A stretch of DNA of 64,000 bases from Campylorhamphus procurvoides (Eukaryota; Chordata; Aves; Passeriformes; Dendrocolaptidae). Under the pieces are notes generated by a model. That model did not search any database. It was not told the origin of the DNA and worked only from the letters and a program-made list of their open reading frames with translations. This document shows, piece after piece, positions 24,595 to 37,400 of this stretch. Position 1 is the stretch's first letter; every line of letters begins with the position of its first letter. The translations under genes were made by a program, and so were the position numbers. The stretch is from assembly GCA_013396655.1 (NCBI GenBank), contig WBMV01007712.1, forward strand, positions 1,806,041-1,870,040. Reading direction: 5' to 3'.

Positions 24595-27500
24595 AACAGA
24601 TACGAGTCCTTTACCTGAGCATCAGGGCACAATGAGCTCTAGAAGCACCACTGCCTTATGTTCACAACCAGATGCATTAAAATTAACAGTATGTGTGCCA
24701 TTTTTTGAAATATTGTATTAATATCTACACTCCAGCCCAGAGTTCCCATTTGATTCTGCACAAATTCAATGTGCACTGCTGAGGGCAAAAGAGGGTCAAG
24801 TCACCTCTTGACCTGTGCATGAAAGTCTTGCATCATTAATGAGATGAAAAAGGAAGGACCACATTTATGCAGGTGATCCAGCAGAATAAGTCTCTCGAGC
24901 TGGAACCACACAGTTAATTCTAATGCATCAATATTTCAAATGCACCAGGTTCAGGGGAAAATACACTTGCCAAAAACAACAACAGTTTGGCTTAAAATCA
25001 AAACCTGTAACCTGGAACATATTAAGTGCCAATGTTCTTGGAATGCCTCCTGTTTTTATGAATACAACTTGCAGTTCAAGTGCTATCATGTAACCAGGAT
25101 AAGAAGACATTTAAAAAATAAAGGTATAAAATGTGGCATACCAGACAGACTGTGGCTTAAGAACACAAATAAATGCAGAGTCAAGCCATTGCTCAGAAAG
25201 TATCATTTCAATAACCTGAATGAATGACCTAGACAAAGCGATGTCTTGTATGTGATCATAAATGTGCTGCTACTTTAAAAGCTCACAGGCTCCTTTAAGA
25301 CTGGCAGTGTTGGAAATCCTGAGCTTGACCAAGCCAAGCAGCATTCAGTTTATTCCAATATAACATGTTCTGGAACCTGAAGAGGTGTCTTTCAGTACAG
25401 CCCTGGCCAAATCTAACTTGCTTTTTCAATTGAATACTCACTGAATATCATATTTTACTCAGGTTCTTCTTGTGCTGATGTGACAGTGCATTGCAGCTGC
25501 CTATACCTGTCAGAATCTCATTTCTCCAGACAAGAAATTCATTTCAACACCCTGAGATAAAAGCATGGAAAGCATAACACGCAGAACACTGGAGACATCC
25601 CATGCTTGGGAACCAAAGTGTGGTCTGGACTGGAATGGTCAATGGAGGAGGTGCCACTGGATCTGCTGATTTGAGCGAGCCTGAGATAAATGATTCTTGA
25701 ATGGGTGTCTCTCTCCCTTTGTGCTCAAGCTTGCCCACTTTGCACAGAATACTTAATTAGCCAGGAAGATTTTCTTGTTTTGTAGTGGAAGATTTAGATT
25801 CCTATTCTGGTACCAATGGACAGTGAATTATTTATACAAAGTAGGGGAGAGTCAACAGAAGGGACTGTGAATGCCCCATGCAACATAATGACCTATCACT
25901 CGGAGACTACGATGCTCTCGAGGCACTGGAGAGAATCAAACCTCATAAAAGCAGGACAAAATCACCTCCCTTTCCTTCAGTAATAGGGCTCTTTTTCTGT
26001 TTTGCCTTTTTTTTTTTTCTCTGAAATGAGAAGGAAAATTTGACCCAAATTCACAAGCAGTTTCCAGGCAACTGAACTTTGCCAGAACATGTAAGGAAGC
26101 TCTGACATGCTACGTGCCATCCTGCTGTAAAATCTTAATGGACTGTACTTGTACCATGAGGCAAAGGAAAGACAGCCAGTGACTTCTGAAAGGCATGGAG
26201 GAGAGTTTTCGGTCACTGAGGAAACACTAAGTACTTATCACCAGGATGTACTTTCATCTCCAAAGGATAATGATCCAGATATTGAAAGTGATGGGAACCA
26301 TTATCCTCCACCATCTAGATTCTTGTTTCCATTTCTGCTATATGAAATTACTACTAAGAGGATAAGTTTGTTCACTTTGTTCTTTGTTCACTGAAGAAGT
26401 CTCCTGCTTGAGCTTCTGCTTCCTTCTTGCATTGAGAAACTCAGCTCTGTTCACTGCAGATCTGGATAGGACCATAAATAATGTGTACAATTTATTTTGT
26501 TTGCCTCACTGTGGTTTTAGTTATTGCTGGACGTCCAATCCCTAAACTATATTCTTTGTCTTGAAGAACCATACATCTTAGAGAGATGCCATAGTCAGTA
26601 CTTACCTACTGTGCAACTGTGTACACAGACAAGATATTTTAATGACTCTGGCAACCTATCACACTATTCCAATCATGAAACAAATCAAGGGAGGAAAAGC
26701 TAGAGAAACATATAAGCTGACCAAAATCAGGCAAAAGAATTATACTTTCTCTTCATGTGGCCAATAAATACAGAACATATTGTACAATAAAATAATAAGA
26801 AATTATATACTGTTTTGAACAAAAACACTTCAGGAAAAAAGTGTTTCCTCCAACTTTTTTTTACTTTGTGGATTGAATGATCATATTCCACATTAATATA
26901 ATTTCACAAACATTTTCATTTTAGTTCTCCTACTGACACTGGTACAATGCATCACTGTTAAAATGAACATTGTCCAACACTCTGTGTCAGTTTTGCACTT
27001 TTATTGCCCTCTGCCATTCAGCATTGAGAGCACAGAAGAGGAGGAGATCTCCTTTCTTCAAATAAATATATGGCTATTTATTTCTTCTGCAGTCAGTATT
27101 TTCTTTATGGTCTCTTGGATAAAGATGTGGGAAACAGTTTGTGTCCAGATTTGCAAAGCAAAACAAAACCCAGTGTGACTACTGCCGAGTATTACATTCT
27201 TCTGTATGTCACAGTGAGTGAACTTAATTACGGTTCATTAACCATGAATCCAGTTTCTCATTCATGTACCCAACAGTGTGGTATCGAGTCATCTCTCCTA
27301 ACTTCAGCATGATGCTCTTATATCAACGTGGACTTTTTTCCTATCAGGATACCCTACAGTCCTTGCATTTGTCATGATATTTATAAGTGGAAACATGGCA
27401 TGTTATAATTAATGATTTCAGAAGCTAGTTTTGAAGAGAAATAAACTGGAATTATGAAATTTCTTCCCTGAGGACAGTGACAATCTGATTAAGTGCTTCC

Positions 27501-28261
27501 AAAAGTTCCTATAAGATATCTTTTGCAGAAAACGCCCCTGCTGTGTCTGCCCCCTGGCTATTAGTTTCACCTGTAAACAGTTCACTGCCACTGCTGACTC
27601 CACTAAACATCTTCTTTGTACTTCAATCTGCATTTTATGTGAACTCTGGAGCTATTAGCCACTAATATCAACAGCATTGCACAGTCTAGGAACATTTATT
27701 GCTCCCCTGCTTAGTTTAATGTTTCTGCCTTAGTACCGTAATATTATTAATAGTCACAAAGTACAATAAAAGAAAATTAAGTGTTTATTTTGTTTAGGCT
27801 TTCGCCACTTTACCTACAGCCTTTTTCCATTACATTTGCACATAAATGAGCATACACTACATTTTTAGTGCATCTAAAAATCAGGGTTTAACTCTCCTAA
27901 TCATATTGTTCTATTTTCAGTCATCTTTCAGGCTACTCTATTTGTCATGGCAAGTGCAAGTATATTATGGTAAATTTATATATATATCTTATAGAAATGC
28001 ATAGCATACATTTGGTAGCTATTCACCTTGTTAACAGACTTCATTTGTATATTTTCCCCTTTTTTAAAAACAGATATTTTGAAAAAAAAATATTTTATCT
28101 TCAGTAGAGGCATGACATAGTCTGCAGAAAATGCTCACATCACATGCATTCCAAAATAGCCCATTTGCTGCTTGTGGTGCTGCTTTATTGTTCCCCTCAG
28201 TTTCATAGTTATAAAATGAAAATTGAGGTTTTAATGCCTATTAAGACTGGCATTGATTCAG
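24595..28261. other. non-coding stretch with simple tracts
   Basis: The sequence is AT-rich and intron-like. A T-run lies at 26007-26019 and a short TA repeat at 27976-27988. A plus-strand frame at 24940-25227 encodes a basic, cysteine-containing peptide but lacks convincing splice sites. Confidence 0.5.
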
Positions 28262-28479
28262 ACATATTTCAAACACGGAGACAGTCGCCTTCAAATAGAC
28301 AATGAAATTCTGAAGTGTCCACTTTCTGAAGGAACATTGGCCTCCACAGACAATGTGCTGATAAAAAATGATCCACATCATATCTGGCCACAAGAATATA
28401 AACCAAAGTGCTTCCCATGGACATACACAATTATGCATGAGAATAGCATTAACCGCATTCTTTCCGAAGACCAGCTCAA
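28262..28479 (+). CDS. candidate internal exon, unrecognised
   Basis: An acceptor-like gattcag precedes 28262 and a donor-like GTACGT follows 28479. The acceptor falls exactly between codons (phase 0) and the segment would end in phase 2. It encodes 72 residues beginning TYFKHGDSRLQIDNEIL and including IKNDPHHIWPQEYKPKCF, a composition that looks more like a folded protein than random sequence. The frame stays open to a stop at 28514-28516. The acceptor has a poor pyrimidine tract. No family is recognised, and it could be a decayed exon or chance. Confidence 0.18.
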
Positions 28480-29849
28480 GTACGTATTCCTATTAAAGAA
28501 ACTAGAGGGTGGATGAAATTAAAGATTACATGGTGAATGAGTACGTAAAACTGCAGCTGCAAAAGGCCTCTTTCTGTGCGGTGCAGGCTTTGTGCAGCGC
28601 CGTGGTGGGCACAGCCCAGGCTGCTCCTCTCCCACTGCGTGCCAGAGGCTGCCAGTGACTGAACGCTCAGTCTGAGAGGTACCAGTGGGGAAATGGGATA
28701 TAAAATAACACTTTCTGTGGGCCCCATATTAAGGGTTAAAACTTAACCAGGCCCATAACCTCTTTAGCAGAGAGATGATGGTAATTTTTCCTGTCTAGAT
28801 AATTTAGCTGTGCAAGTGTCCCACCCAGTTCCGTAGAACATGCACAACCTTGTCCAATGGCAGCAGGAATTACCTAAACCACAAGCAGTTTCGGTTGTGA
28901 AAGTGCAGGTCCAGAAAAGCCTGAAGGGCCCAAATGGTCCTTGGAGGGGCCTTCTGCCAGCCTGGCATGAATATCTGGTATTATTGGACTCCCCATCTCA
29001 GATTCAATTCCCTGTGGTTAAAGCTTAACACTTCTAAGCGGCTTAATGAAAGACAGTAGGTGGCTTACATATTTTCTGTCTCTAATTTTTCCAGTATTCA
29101 GGGGATTAGATTATATGCCAGCAGTCCTGGCACCATAGGAAAAGTATTAGACTCTCTATTCTTCCACCGTGAATCTAGATTAATAGCTTCAAATTCCTGC
29201 TCCCAGCAGAGTGAAAAGAGATGCTTTGAAATTGCATGCATTTGTTGGGCTATATTCGTTTGTACACATAACTAACTATAAAGTAATTAGTATTATCTTA
29301 GTACATCTAAACAGGCAAGAGAGGGAAGACAGAACATATATTATAGTGACAAAGGGAATCAGCATTTTCTTATCATAAAAATGCAAGTTATCTTGTTTTC
29401 CTGTACGTTGGTGTAATTAATCACTGCATTTAGCATTCATAGATAATAGCACCCAGGATCTGCTTTGATGAGATACAAACAAGCATATTATGAATCACTT
29501 CACATACAGACCATCCTAATTGCTGAAATTACCGTCTTCACGTCTGTTGCTCCTGTAAGAGCAGTTAACTCAATGAAACGCCTCGAACACCCACGTCTTT
29601 GGCAACCAGTTTAGCTGCTGAACTGATATGGCATTTATCATTTCTGTTATGGAGCCATAGTCTGCCTTCATTTACAATTGCAGCAACCCAGAGAAGTCCA
29701 GGGTGATCATGGGGTGATGCAGGACATAAACAAGGCCATAATCAGACTCCCATAGTGGATGACTGAGGCAAAAACACTGTCAAATTCACTAAAGAGACCT
29801 CTTAACTGAATGGAAAACAAAGTGAAGTCTTACTTTTACTTTTAACTGA
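28480..29849. other. non-coding stretch
   Basis: A somewhat GC-richer patch at 28550-28640 contains a few CpGs; otherwise the sequence is AT-rich. No gene or repeat family is recognised. The end of this stretch, from about 29540, begins to resemble the motif-dense region that follows. Confidence 0.5.
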
Positions 29850-30340
29850 GTAATAAATTCAAATTAAAAAATAAAATAACTCTTATCAGTTAATTGAGAT
29901 TGTCTTGAATGATATAAATACGGCTGAGTAACCTTTAGGGCTTTCCATTAACCAAGATTCATCGATTCTAATCGCCCAACGCTCAAACACTCCAATGGCC
30001 ATGCCAATGTAATCACAAGTTGCCAATTCTGCTGACAAAGTTCTCAGGTCACAAGCACAGTTATCAATGCAGGATAACTAATCTTGTCCCACACCAATTT
30101 CACAGATACTTTCCTATCTCATTAATGCTTAACTGGTGACAGATTTTATTAATGAAATCAATCTTCAAATATGTACTCAGTCATTATTTTTGGGCCAGAA
30201 CCGGAAGCAGCCACCAGTTCTTATTCCCATATGATATTTTACCACAATTAATAAACACAATTGGAGTCATGGTAGAGTTAATCTTCATCCTGAATCAAAA
30301 TAATTAAAGTTTTAATCTTCTAAGGGTAATTTGTTTGACC
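29850..30340. promoter_or_regulatory. candidate developmental enhancer (homeodomain-site cluster)
   Basis: Homeodomain-type ATTA cores are unusually dense and several are palindromic or paired: TTAATTGA at 29890-29897, CATTAATG at 30120-30127, TTATTAATGA at 30146-30155 and TAATTA at 30301-30306. The stretch also holds ATCGAT at 29961-29966 and a forkhead-like ATAAACA at 30251-30257. It keeps several CpGs and has no long open frame. This texture is typical of conserved non-coding elements near vertebrate developmental genes, but conservation cannot be shown from one sequence. Confidence 0.3.
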
Positions 30341-33300
30341 CCATCCTACCAAACATATTCTCAAACTTTCTGCTCTATGGATTGTGACTGAGGGCAGGAG
30401 GAGAGTCAGGGTGTAAGAAACCAATTCAGCAGCTGCTTTAGAGTGTCTTTCATGTTGCACTTATATCCAAATGCAGGGTATAAAGACTGCTCATCGTTAC
30501 AAGATGACTTTCCAGTTAAATAATATCTTTGCTGCCTACAAAATATGCATAAATTCATTTAAACTGCATATAATACTATCTATTAGAGTAACTGAAAAGC
30601 ATTTTACAAGTTACTATGCAGCTGCAGACATCCAAGCAACAGCCAGACATTACACACTGTAAGAGTTTCATTGTCTTCCACCATGCGGATCACAAGAGTA
30701 CACTCATTTTCTAGTTCAAATGTAACTTTTCCAGAAGTGGCACAGGATATTAGGAATATTTTCAAGAAGAGATATCCCTTTTCTTCCTTTCATTCAGCAA
30801 TGTTCAATATATCTTTTTTTTAATAGATCAAGAAGAAAATAATCAGAGAAAATCTTATACCACATGATAAAAATTTGTGACAAAACACGGTCTGAGTTTC
30901 CAGTATCAGAAAAGGAAAGGACAGCCAATCTGGGTCAGATCAAAGGCTCTGAAAGTGACTGGCAGAAGTTGGCAAAGGAAAATGTTAAGAGGATGGCAAA
31001 CATATTTTCATATCTTCATAGGACACTTTCAGACAGTTCTAGTCTCAATTTCTTCTCTAATAATTCCTACATTTAATTTTCTTTCTTGACTGCTACTGAC
31101 TATTGAGCTGACATTTTCATTAAACTATCTATAGTAACTACAATGCCTCATCCATGAGCAGTAGCACTTAGTACCCATTTGAATATATTGAACATATTGA
31201 ACATTTGTCTAATCACCAGTCCCTACAGAAATCATAATTTTCAAAAATTAAAATACAGTTGTGGAATATGGCTGAGCAATAAATACCTCCAAGGAACTCT
31301 TTGACATGACTTGCTAAATATTGTTGCTTGTGAGCCATTCACAGTTATGGGTCATTGTCTCCCTGCTCTCTTGAAGAATTTCTCTTGACAGAATTGTCAG
31401 ATTGTGCCCATATTGGAAGAAAGAATAATAATTCTCATTTACTTATATCTTGTAAGAGTTGCTAAGCAAACCCACGCTGAAAATTTATATCAGCACTTGA
31501 GCTCAACAAGAGTAAACATACAGCTAAAAGCAGGTAAGAGTTTGGGGGGTTTTATTTTCACAAATAAATTATTTTAATAACTACATAGGCGCCCACCTAT
31601 AATTGCTTGGTATCAGCTCAGGTCTTAGCTTACAAAGAATTAATTTGTGCGTTCTTTGTCCTAGTGCCAATTCTGTTCAGAATATTATCTCTACAACTAT
31701 GCTGGAGTCAGTAAAGCCTTGAACTTGCAGGCTGAAACATTTTTATACACTGCAAATGGGCTGCTCATTTCTATGAGAAAAGACACAATGAATAAAAAGT
31801 GAAATATAGACAAAAGTTGGTAGGAGCAGAGCCTGGAGAAAATGCTTTCAACTCAGATTTTTGGTATTCACTATAAATGTACATTCCCAAATGCACTTCA
31901 AGAACACTTGACACTTTGTAAACCACATTGCTCGGAAACAAAGTGTGAAAGCTCCACTGACCGAGCAGGAGGTCAGGGTACAACTGCATTACTTTATTAT
32001 CTAGATGCAACAGTATAAGGTTTTAAGGCACACACCCACACGAGGGTACATCAAAGAGTCCTCTCTATCCAGACTAAACAGCAGGGCAAGACGTGGCACC
32101 CAAGAAGTGAGTGGGAGATTCAGCAACCCAACCAAGGAAGTGTATGGCAAATTCAAGAATTCAAGCCTGCTCTCAAAATACAGACTGTCTTTTTTCCACA
32201 TGACCACCAAGCTGATGCCCATGTCAAACACAGAGGAAAAGCCCTAGAGACCCATATTATTTCCTTGACATTTCATCCTTCTCAGCTGGGCTGTCAGAAA
32301 ATGCATGGTAGCAATGTTGGGCACCAAATTTGTCAGCACTGGAAAGGAAATCAGAAGCAATTAGAGAGCAACATTGGTTAAAATTACCTTGATTCTTAGA
32401 ATAATTTCTTCCCATAAGTCATATTTAATGACAAATTCTAGAAACTATTCAATTCTCACTCAGCTTAAGAGGCACTCACTCTCTGAAGTGCCTGGGAATT
32501 GTTTTTGAAAGGGGGGTTCAACAACAATGTCAACTTTTGGCCCAAAGTCATCTGGAAACAAGCCACAACCTAGACACAGATGGCCCTTAGGATATGCTTC
32601 CAAAGACCTTGACAAACTTGAAATTAAATTTTAATTATGCCTGTTCAGCTTGATTTATAATAATTGTCAATATCTGCGGTTTGAAATAACACATTTTACA
32701 ACACGATCAGTTAGAGAAAATATTTTCCTAATGACTAAAGGGAGGAAGAGTCGGCAGTGAGTCCAAGAATTATATTATCAATCTTATTTATTATTTTTTT
32801 AAACCATAACACAAAAACATTGAGGAGACATTGATCTGAAATTGGGGTGAAAGGCTGAAGAATAGTATGTTTTCCTGGGTTTGTCGCAGTCAGATTTAGA
32901 AGCCTCTTCCTGCAGACACGAGACCAGCTGAGGTCTCAGGAGTTCACAGAGATAATGAAGGGCATTTGAAATGCTCGCAAATTTTGAAGAGTCCACAGAA
33001 CTATAAAAATTTTACTGGCCAATTAATTTTTTAAATAATTATGATGTGTCAAGAGCTGATCATTTATTCATTTGGACAAAGATTCTTGTGGTGTTCTTCA
33101 AGGCAAGTAAACCCACAACCATTTTGTAGCCCGACAAGTCCCATTAAAATATTCAGTTCTTTTCTTTGCTGTAGAGTTGCACAGGAAAGGTCACTTGTAA
33201 AACGGTGCTTGCAAGCTTCTCAGCTTTTGGACACTATTTTTGAAATAAACTGCCTTGATTAAAAGATACCAGGCAGAACACAAACAAACTCCCTGTCTCA

Positions 33301-34351
33301 GCTGGTGCCAGTGTTGCTTGCCTTCAAGCAATGGCCACTTGAAGAACCATAGGCTCAAGCTGTGGTCATGCCAGGAATTTGCTAAATCAATACTTCAAGT
33401 TGCTCAGAAATCATCTGCTTTCCTGCTTTGAATCTATTTACAAGGGAATTATTGAATATGGTTTTAAACAAGAGGAATAAAAGGGTAGATTAAAAGACCA
33501 ACTCAATTCTTGTGAAATGAGAACGGCTAAGCTAGAGTGAAAAATAGATCCCAGAAATGTCAGCAGAGGAGCATGTAGAGGTCATAAACCACAGAAATAT
33601 TGCAGCTACTGTCCCTGTGCTGAGCAAATGGCTCACCAGAAACAAATCCCATCACTTGCAACTATTGTATTGGCAGGTTAGTGACACAGATGATGCACAT
33701 ATCCTCAATGGGGTTTTTTTCCCCTGCATAAAATGGACAAAACTAATATACATTTCTGTTTTGATTTTCTGCAACTTGACTCTGAAATTGTGTCTGCCAT
33801 GGGTCTGTGAATTCCCAGACACTTCTTGATTCACTCTTACTAGCAGTCACTTCAGCCAAAACGATATTATAAGCTTTGTAATTTTGTTTTCTTTTAAAAG
33901 GTAGCTTCCTGGAACAACTTATCCATAATAAGCTATTTGTTTTTCATAACACCAACTGAATGAAACATTTTGCTTCATGCCTCAAATCTTGCCTAACTTA
34001 CAATATTCATTCATTTGGGCTATAAGTAAAATTACTGTCGCTTTCTTTTAAATAACTAATGTGGGTAAAACTTACCCCCTTATCTGAACCTCATGCACAA
34101 GGAGAAAAAAGAGGACTTTCCTACTTTTCTGCATTCTACCCCTCAAACAAACAATTCCTAACCCAACAAGTTCCCTCACACAAGTCCTTTGCTTGTTTAC
34201 AAACACAAATCCAGAAACTCCATGTACATCTGAAAGTCTCTGTTTTAAACCTATTATTGATTGTCTCACACTATGCCCTGAAGCAAAATTTCTCCTTTAA
34301 GAATTACGGCACATTATTCTATAACAATATTTTTCCTCTCCTCTCACCCAG
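30341..34351. other. non-coding stretch
   Basis: The sequence is AT-rich and intron-like. An RFX X-box-like inverted motif, GTTGCTAAGCAAAC, lies at 31458-31471. A 90-codon plus-strand frame begins at an ATG at 33557 and meets a donor-like CAG/GTTAGT after about 40 codons. Without an upstream promoter or partner exon it is not called a gene. Confidence 0.5.
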
Positions 34352-34481
34352 GAGGCAGAAACATGAGAAGGTGATGAAAACCTCGGTGGGAGTTCCCTGC
34401 AAGCCACAGGAGAGTGAATTCTATGGCTCAGCTCCAGACTTCTCAGGGCAGTCTGATCCTCTGCCTCTGAAAGTAACATAA
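34352..34481 (+). CDS. candidate terminal exon, unrecognised
   Basis: A strong-looking acceptor (a pyrimidine run ending ctctcacccag) precedes 34352. One base completes a codon from an upstream exon, then 42 residues follow (RQKHEKVMKTSVGVPC at the start, SGQSDPLPLKVT at the end) before a TAA. The same frame is also open upstream of the acceptor to 34059. No partner exon, family or polyadenylation signal is identified. Confidence 0.13.
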
Positions 34482-37400
34482 CGTCCTAATTTCTTTTGAC
34501 AGCCTCTTCTCAAGTCAGAACATCAACTCCTGTCCATGTATATGTTAACACTGGCTGCACAGAGGCCTCAAGTAATTCTGCACAGAACCTATCCTCCCAA
34601 AGAGCAGGAAGAAATTACACCCAAGATGACTAAATTTGAGCACAAGTTCTTCTACAGGTTTGTAGGCTGCTGACCAAATCAATGTCTAGGAGGCTGAGTG
34701 AGCACGAGTTAATCAGCTATTCAAGGAAACAGAAACAAATGTTGCTCCAGAGAAAGAAATGCATTTTGGGAGAAGGGATCACTGGGGCTTTAGAGAACTG
34801 TATGCAGAGGAAGACACAGTTTGTGTTCCCTGTGATCTTAGAACAGGAGAGGAAAGCAAGGTCTTACCCCTTAATAAATTTGCCTCTTTTGGGGTCACCT
34901 AGGAGCAAGACCTCTTCATTGCCTCTTCCAGAATGCACAGATCCCATTCCCACCACAGCTGCCTTGGTGCAGGGCTGGGGTGTGGGAGGAAAAGGAACAC
35001 AGCCAGTATCCCCCAGTTTTGGGGACAAGATCAGCTGTGCAGACCTGGATTACCGGGTCTGAAAAACCTGGAAATGTGGATAACACATACCCTGGGAGGA
35101 GAAACACCTAATCATTTTTTTACTATTTAATATTGCATGTTTCTAGAATGGTGATAATACCATGAAACCTGCATATCACACATTATTAGAGGGAAACTTT
35201 ATGACAATTATCTTTTAAAGTAGGAGATTTTCACTGAATTGTATCTTTAACTGTATGTTCTCACAATCCAAGGTTCATTAATTCAACAGTCAGTTTATTC
35301 CTTTGTAAAAATACTCCAGAAGCTACAATTTGAATACAAATAGCATTTCATAAGAAGCAAACCCCACAGGAAAGAGAGGAGAGTAACAAGCAGATAGTTT
35401 GTATTCATTTGATAGAATTATGAAATCATAGGCTTGACTCAAATGAAATCTAGAAAATAAAAATGTTTAGAAAAAAAATTTCACCTTCATATCAAAATGA
35501 CAGTTATACAATATAGAGTTTAAATCTTCAACTGCTTTCCATCTTCCAAGTAAAGATGGTGTTGTAATAGAGGAATAGTCTTGGGGTCTGTATCCAGAGC
35601 TTAAAACCAATTATAAAAAACTAAGGGTTTCTTGACTGCAAATTAATTGGAATTTTTTTAATTACACGTTAAAAGCATCTTTCCAACTCCTCTTCCATGA
35701 GTAATAATGAGGTTTTTCTAAAATAATTTTCTAGTGAAACAGTAAGGAAGGTTTCCTGCATTCCATATTACTTTTTTCCATTCTCTACCATAAAACAAAA
35801 AATGATAAAACTTGTATCAGATACAGAAATGATCGCAGCCCAGCTGCCTTCTTCAGTGACAGGGGAAGGAACTTCAGTGAAGAACCTGGACCACATGTAG
35901 GAGTGGCACCCCCAACACGGTTCAGTTCTGAAACACAGCAACTTTCAATAGAATGGGGCAAAAAATAACAGCTAAACCCAAGTGAGTCTAAAAGAAAGAC
36001 TTTGGATCATTGGAATGCTGAAGCTGTGTCTTCTGGAAGCCAATGAGATGGGTGCTGTGCTGACACCACATGTATTAACACAGAGCCTAAATGCCATAGG
36101 AGCTGAGGTTCCAGGGACAGCTTCACCCCAACATGCAGCATCCTTGCTCCATGCACTTCCTTTTCTTCCAGGGAATACCCCACTATGGGATACTTCACTA
36201 CAGAGAAGAACCTGAAGGGTCCTGACACACCCCACTGGAAAGCCTTCAACCCAAGGGCTTTTGGGGGGGTTTCTGAAGAACAAGCCACCATCGTGACTCC
36301 CACCTGGAGCCTGTGAATCACTCACACAACTCCTCAGCACAGAGAGTGGCAGCTGCCACCACAACAGCAGGGACAAAACACACACATGCACGAGCAAAGC
36401 TTCTTTTGGCCTCCAAGTGCCTAGTCCAGATTTCACCTCCCGGGCTATTGGCCTGGCATCAGGCTGTCACTTGTACAGCCTCAGATGGCAGCCTACATTT
36501 TCCTACTAACTCAGTGCCTTCTGTGCCCAAGCAAAGGATGTTGTATCTTTACAGGAGTTACAAATTATTGAATGCAAAAGGACCTTCAGGGAGGTAGGCA
36601 ATCATCAAGAAGAAAAAAGAATAAATTAGATTGGTCTAAGTTTGACTTGACACTCATCTCTCTCAATTAGATTTTTTGCTGTTTTCAAAGGATTTACATT
36701 CTATAAATGCATCAAATGCAATTACAGACATTTTCAGCACAAATAGGAAGTGATCTAAGTAATGTTAAATTAGTTTTTAAAGGTCTGCTAAATAAATTGG
36801 ATAGGTCAAGAGGAGCACATGACTCTCTTCAAGGGCCACAGTATGAAGAACTTTTCATTACTCTTATGTGTGCTTTGCTCCCCTCTCTCACACAGCTCCA
36901 TTAATAAGTTCCACAGGTTTCTGGATCAAACATGACTGGCAGAGAGAAGCATGCAGGGAACAGCATCTCTGAGTCCCTGGTCCACTAGGGGGATGAATCC
37001 CACTTGAGAAAACAGTATTACTTAATGCCAAAATGGCTTTTCTAAGGCCCAGAAGCTCTTGGTTAACAGTTCTAGATGGCACAAATACAAAAGGTATCAC
37101 ACCCAGACACAGGCAGAGACTGTACCTAGCACAGGACAGCAACAGCTGAAGCTCTCCAGTCCCAAAGAAACCAACATTTCCCTAGGTCACCCTTTCTGTC
37201 ACCATGTATGTCCTCCATTCTTGGAGCTGAGACTGGGAAACCCATAGGGATATGGGGAACCCAGCATGCACACAGATACATCCCCGCAGCCTTGGGATAC
37301 CACCCCACAAGGGCACAAAGATTGTAAAACACAAGAGAATTTTCCATTCTGTCATTTCCAAGACCTTTTACTACACAATGTAACACATGCTGCATGCAGG

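Noticed and set aside
35972..36436. 154-codon minus-strand frame
   Set aside because: It overlaps open frames on the other strand, has no recognisable domain and no splice context, and looks like chance.
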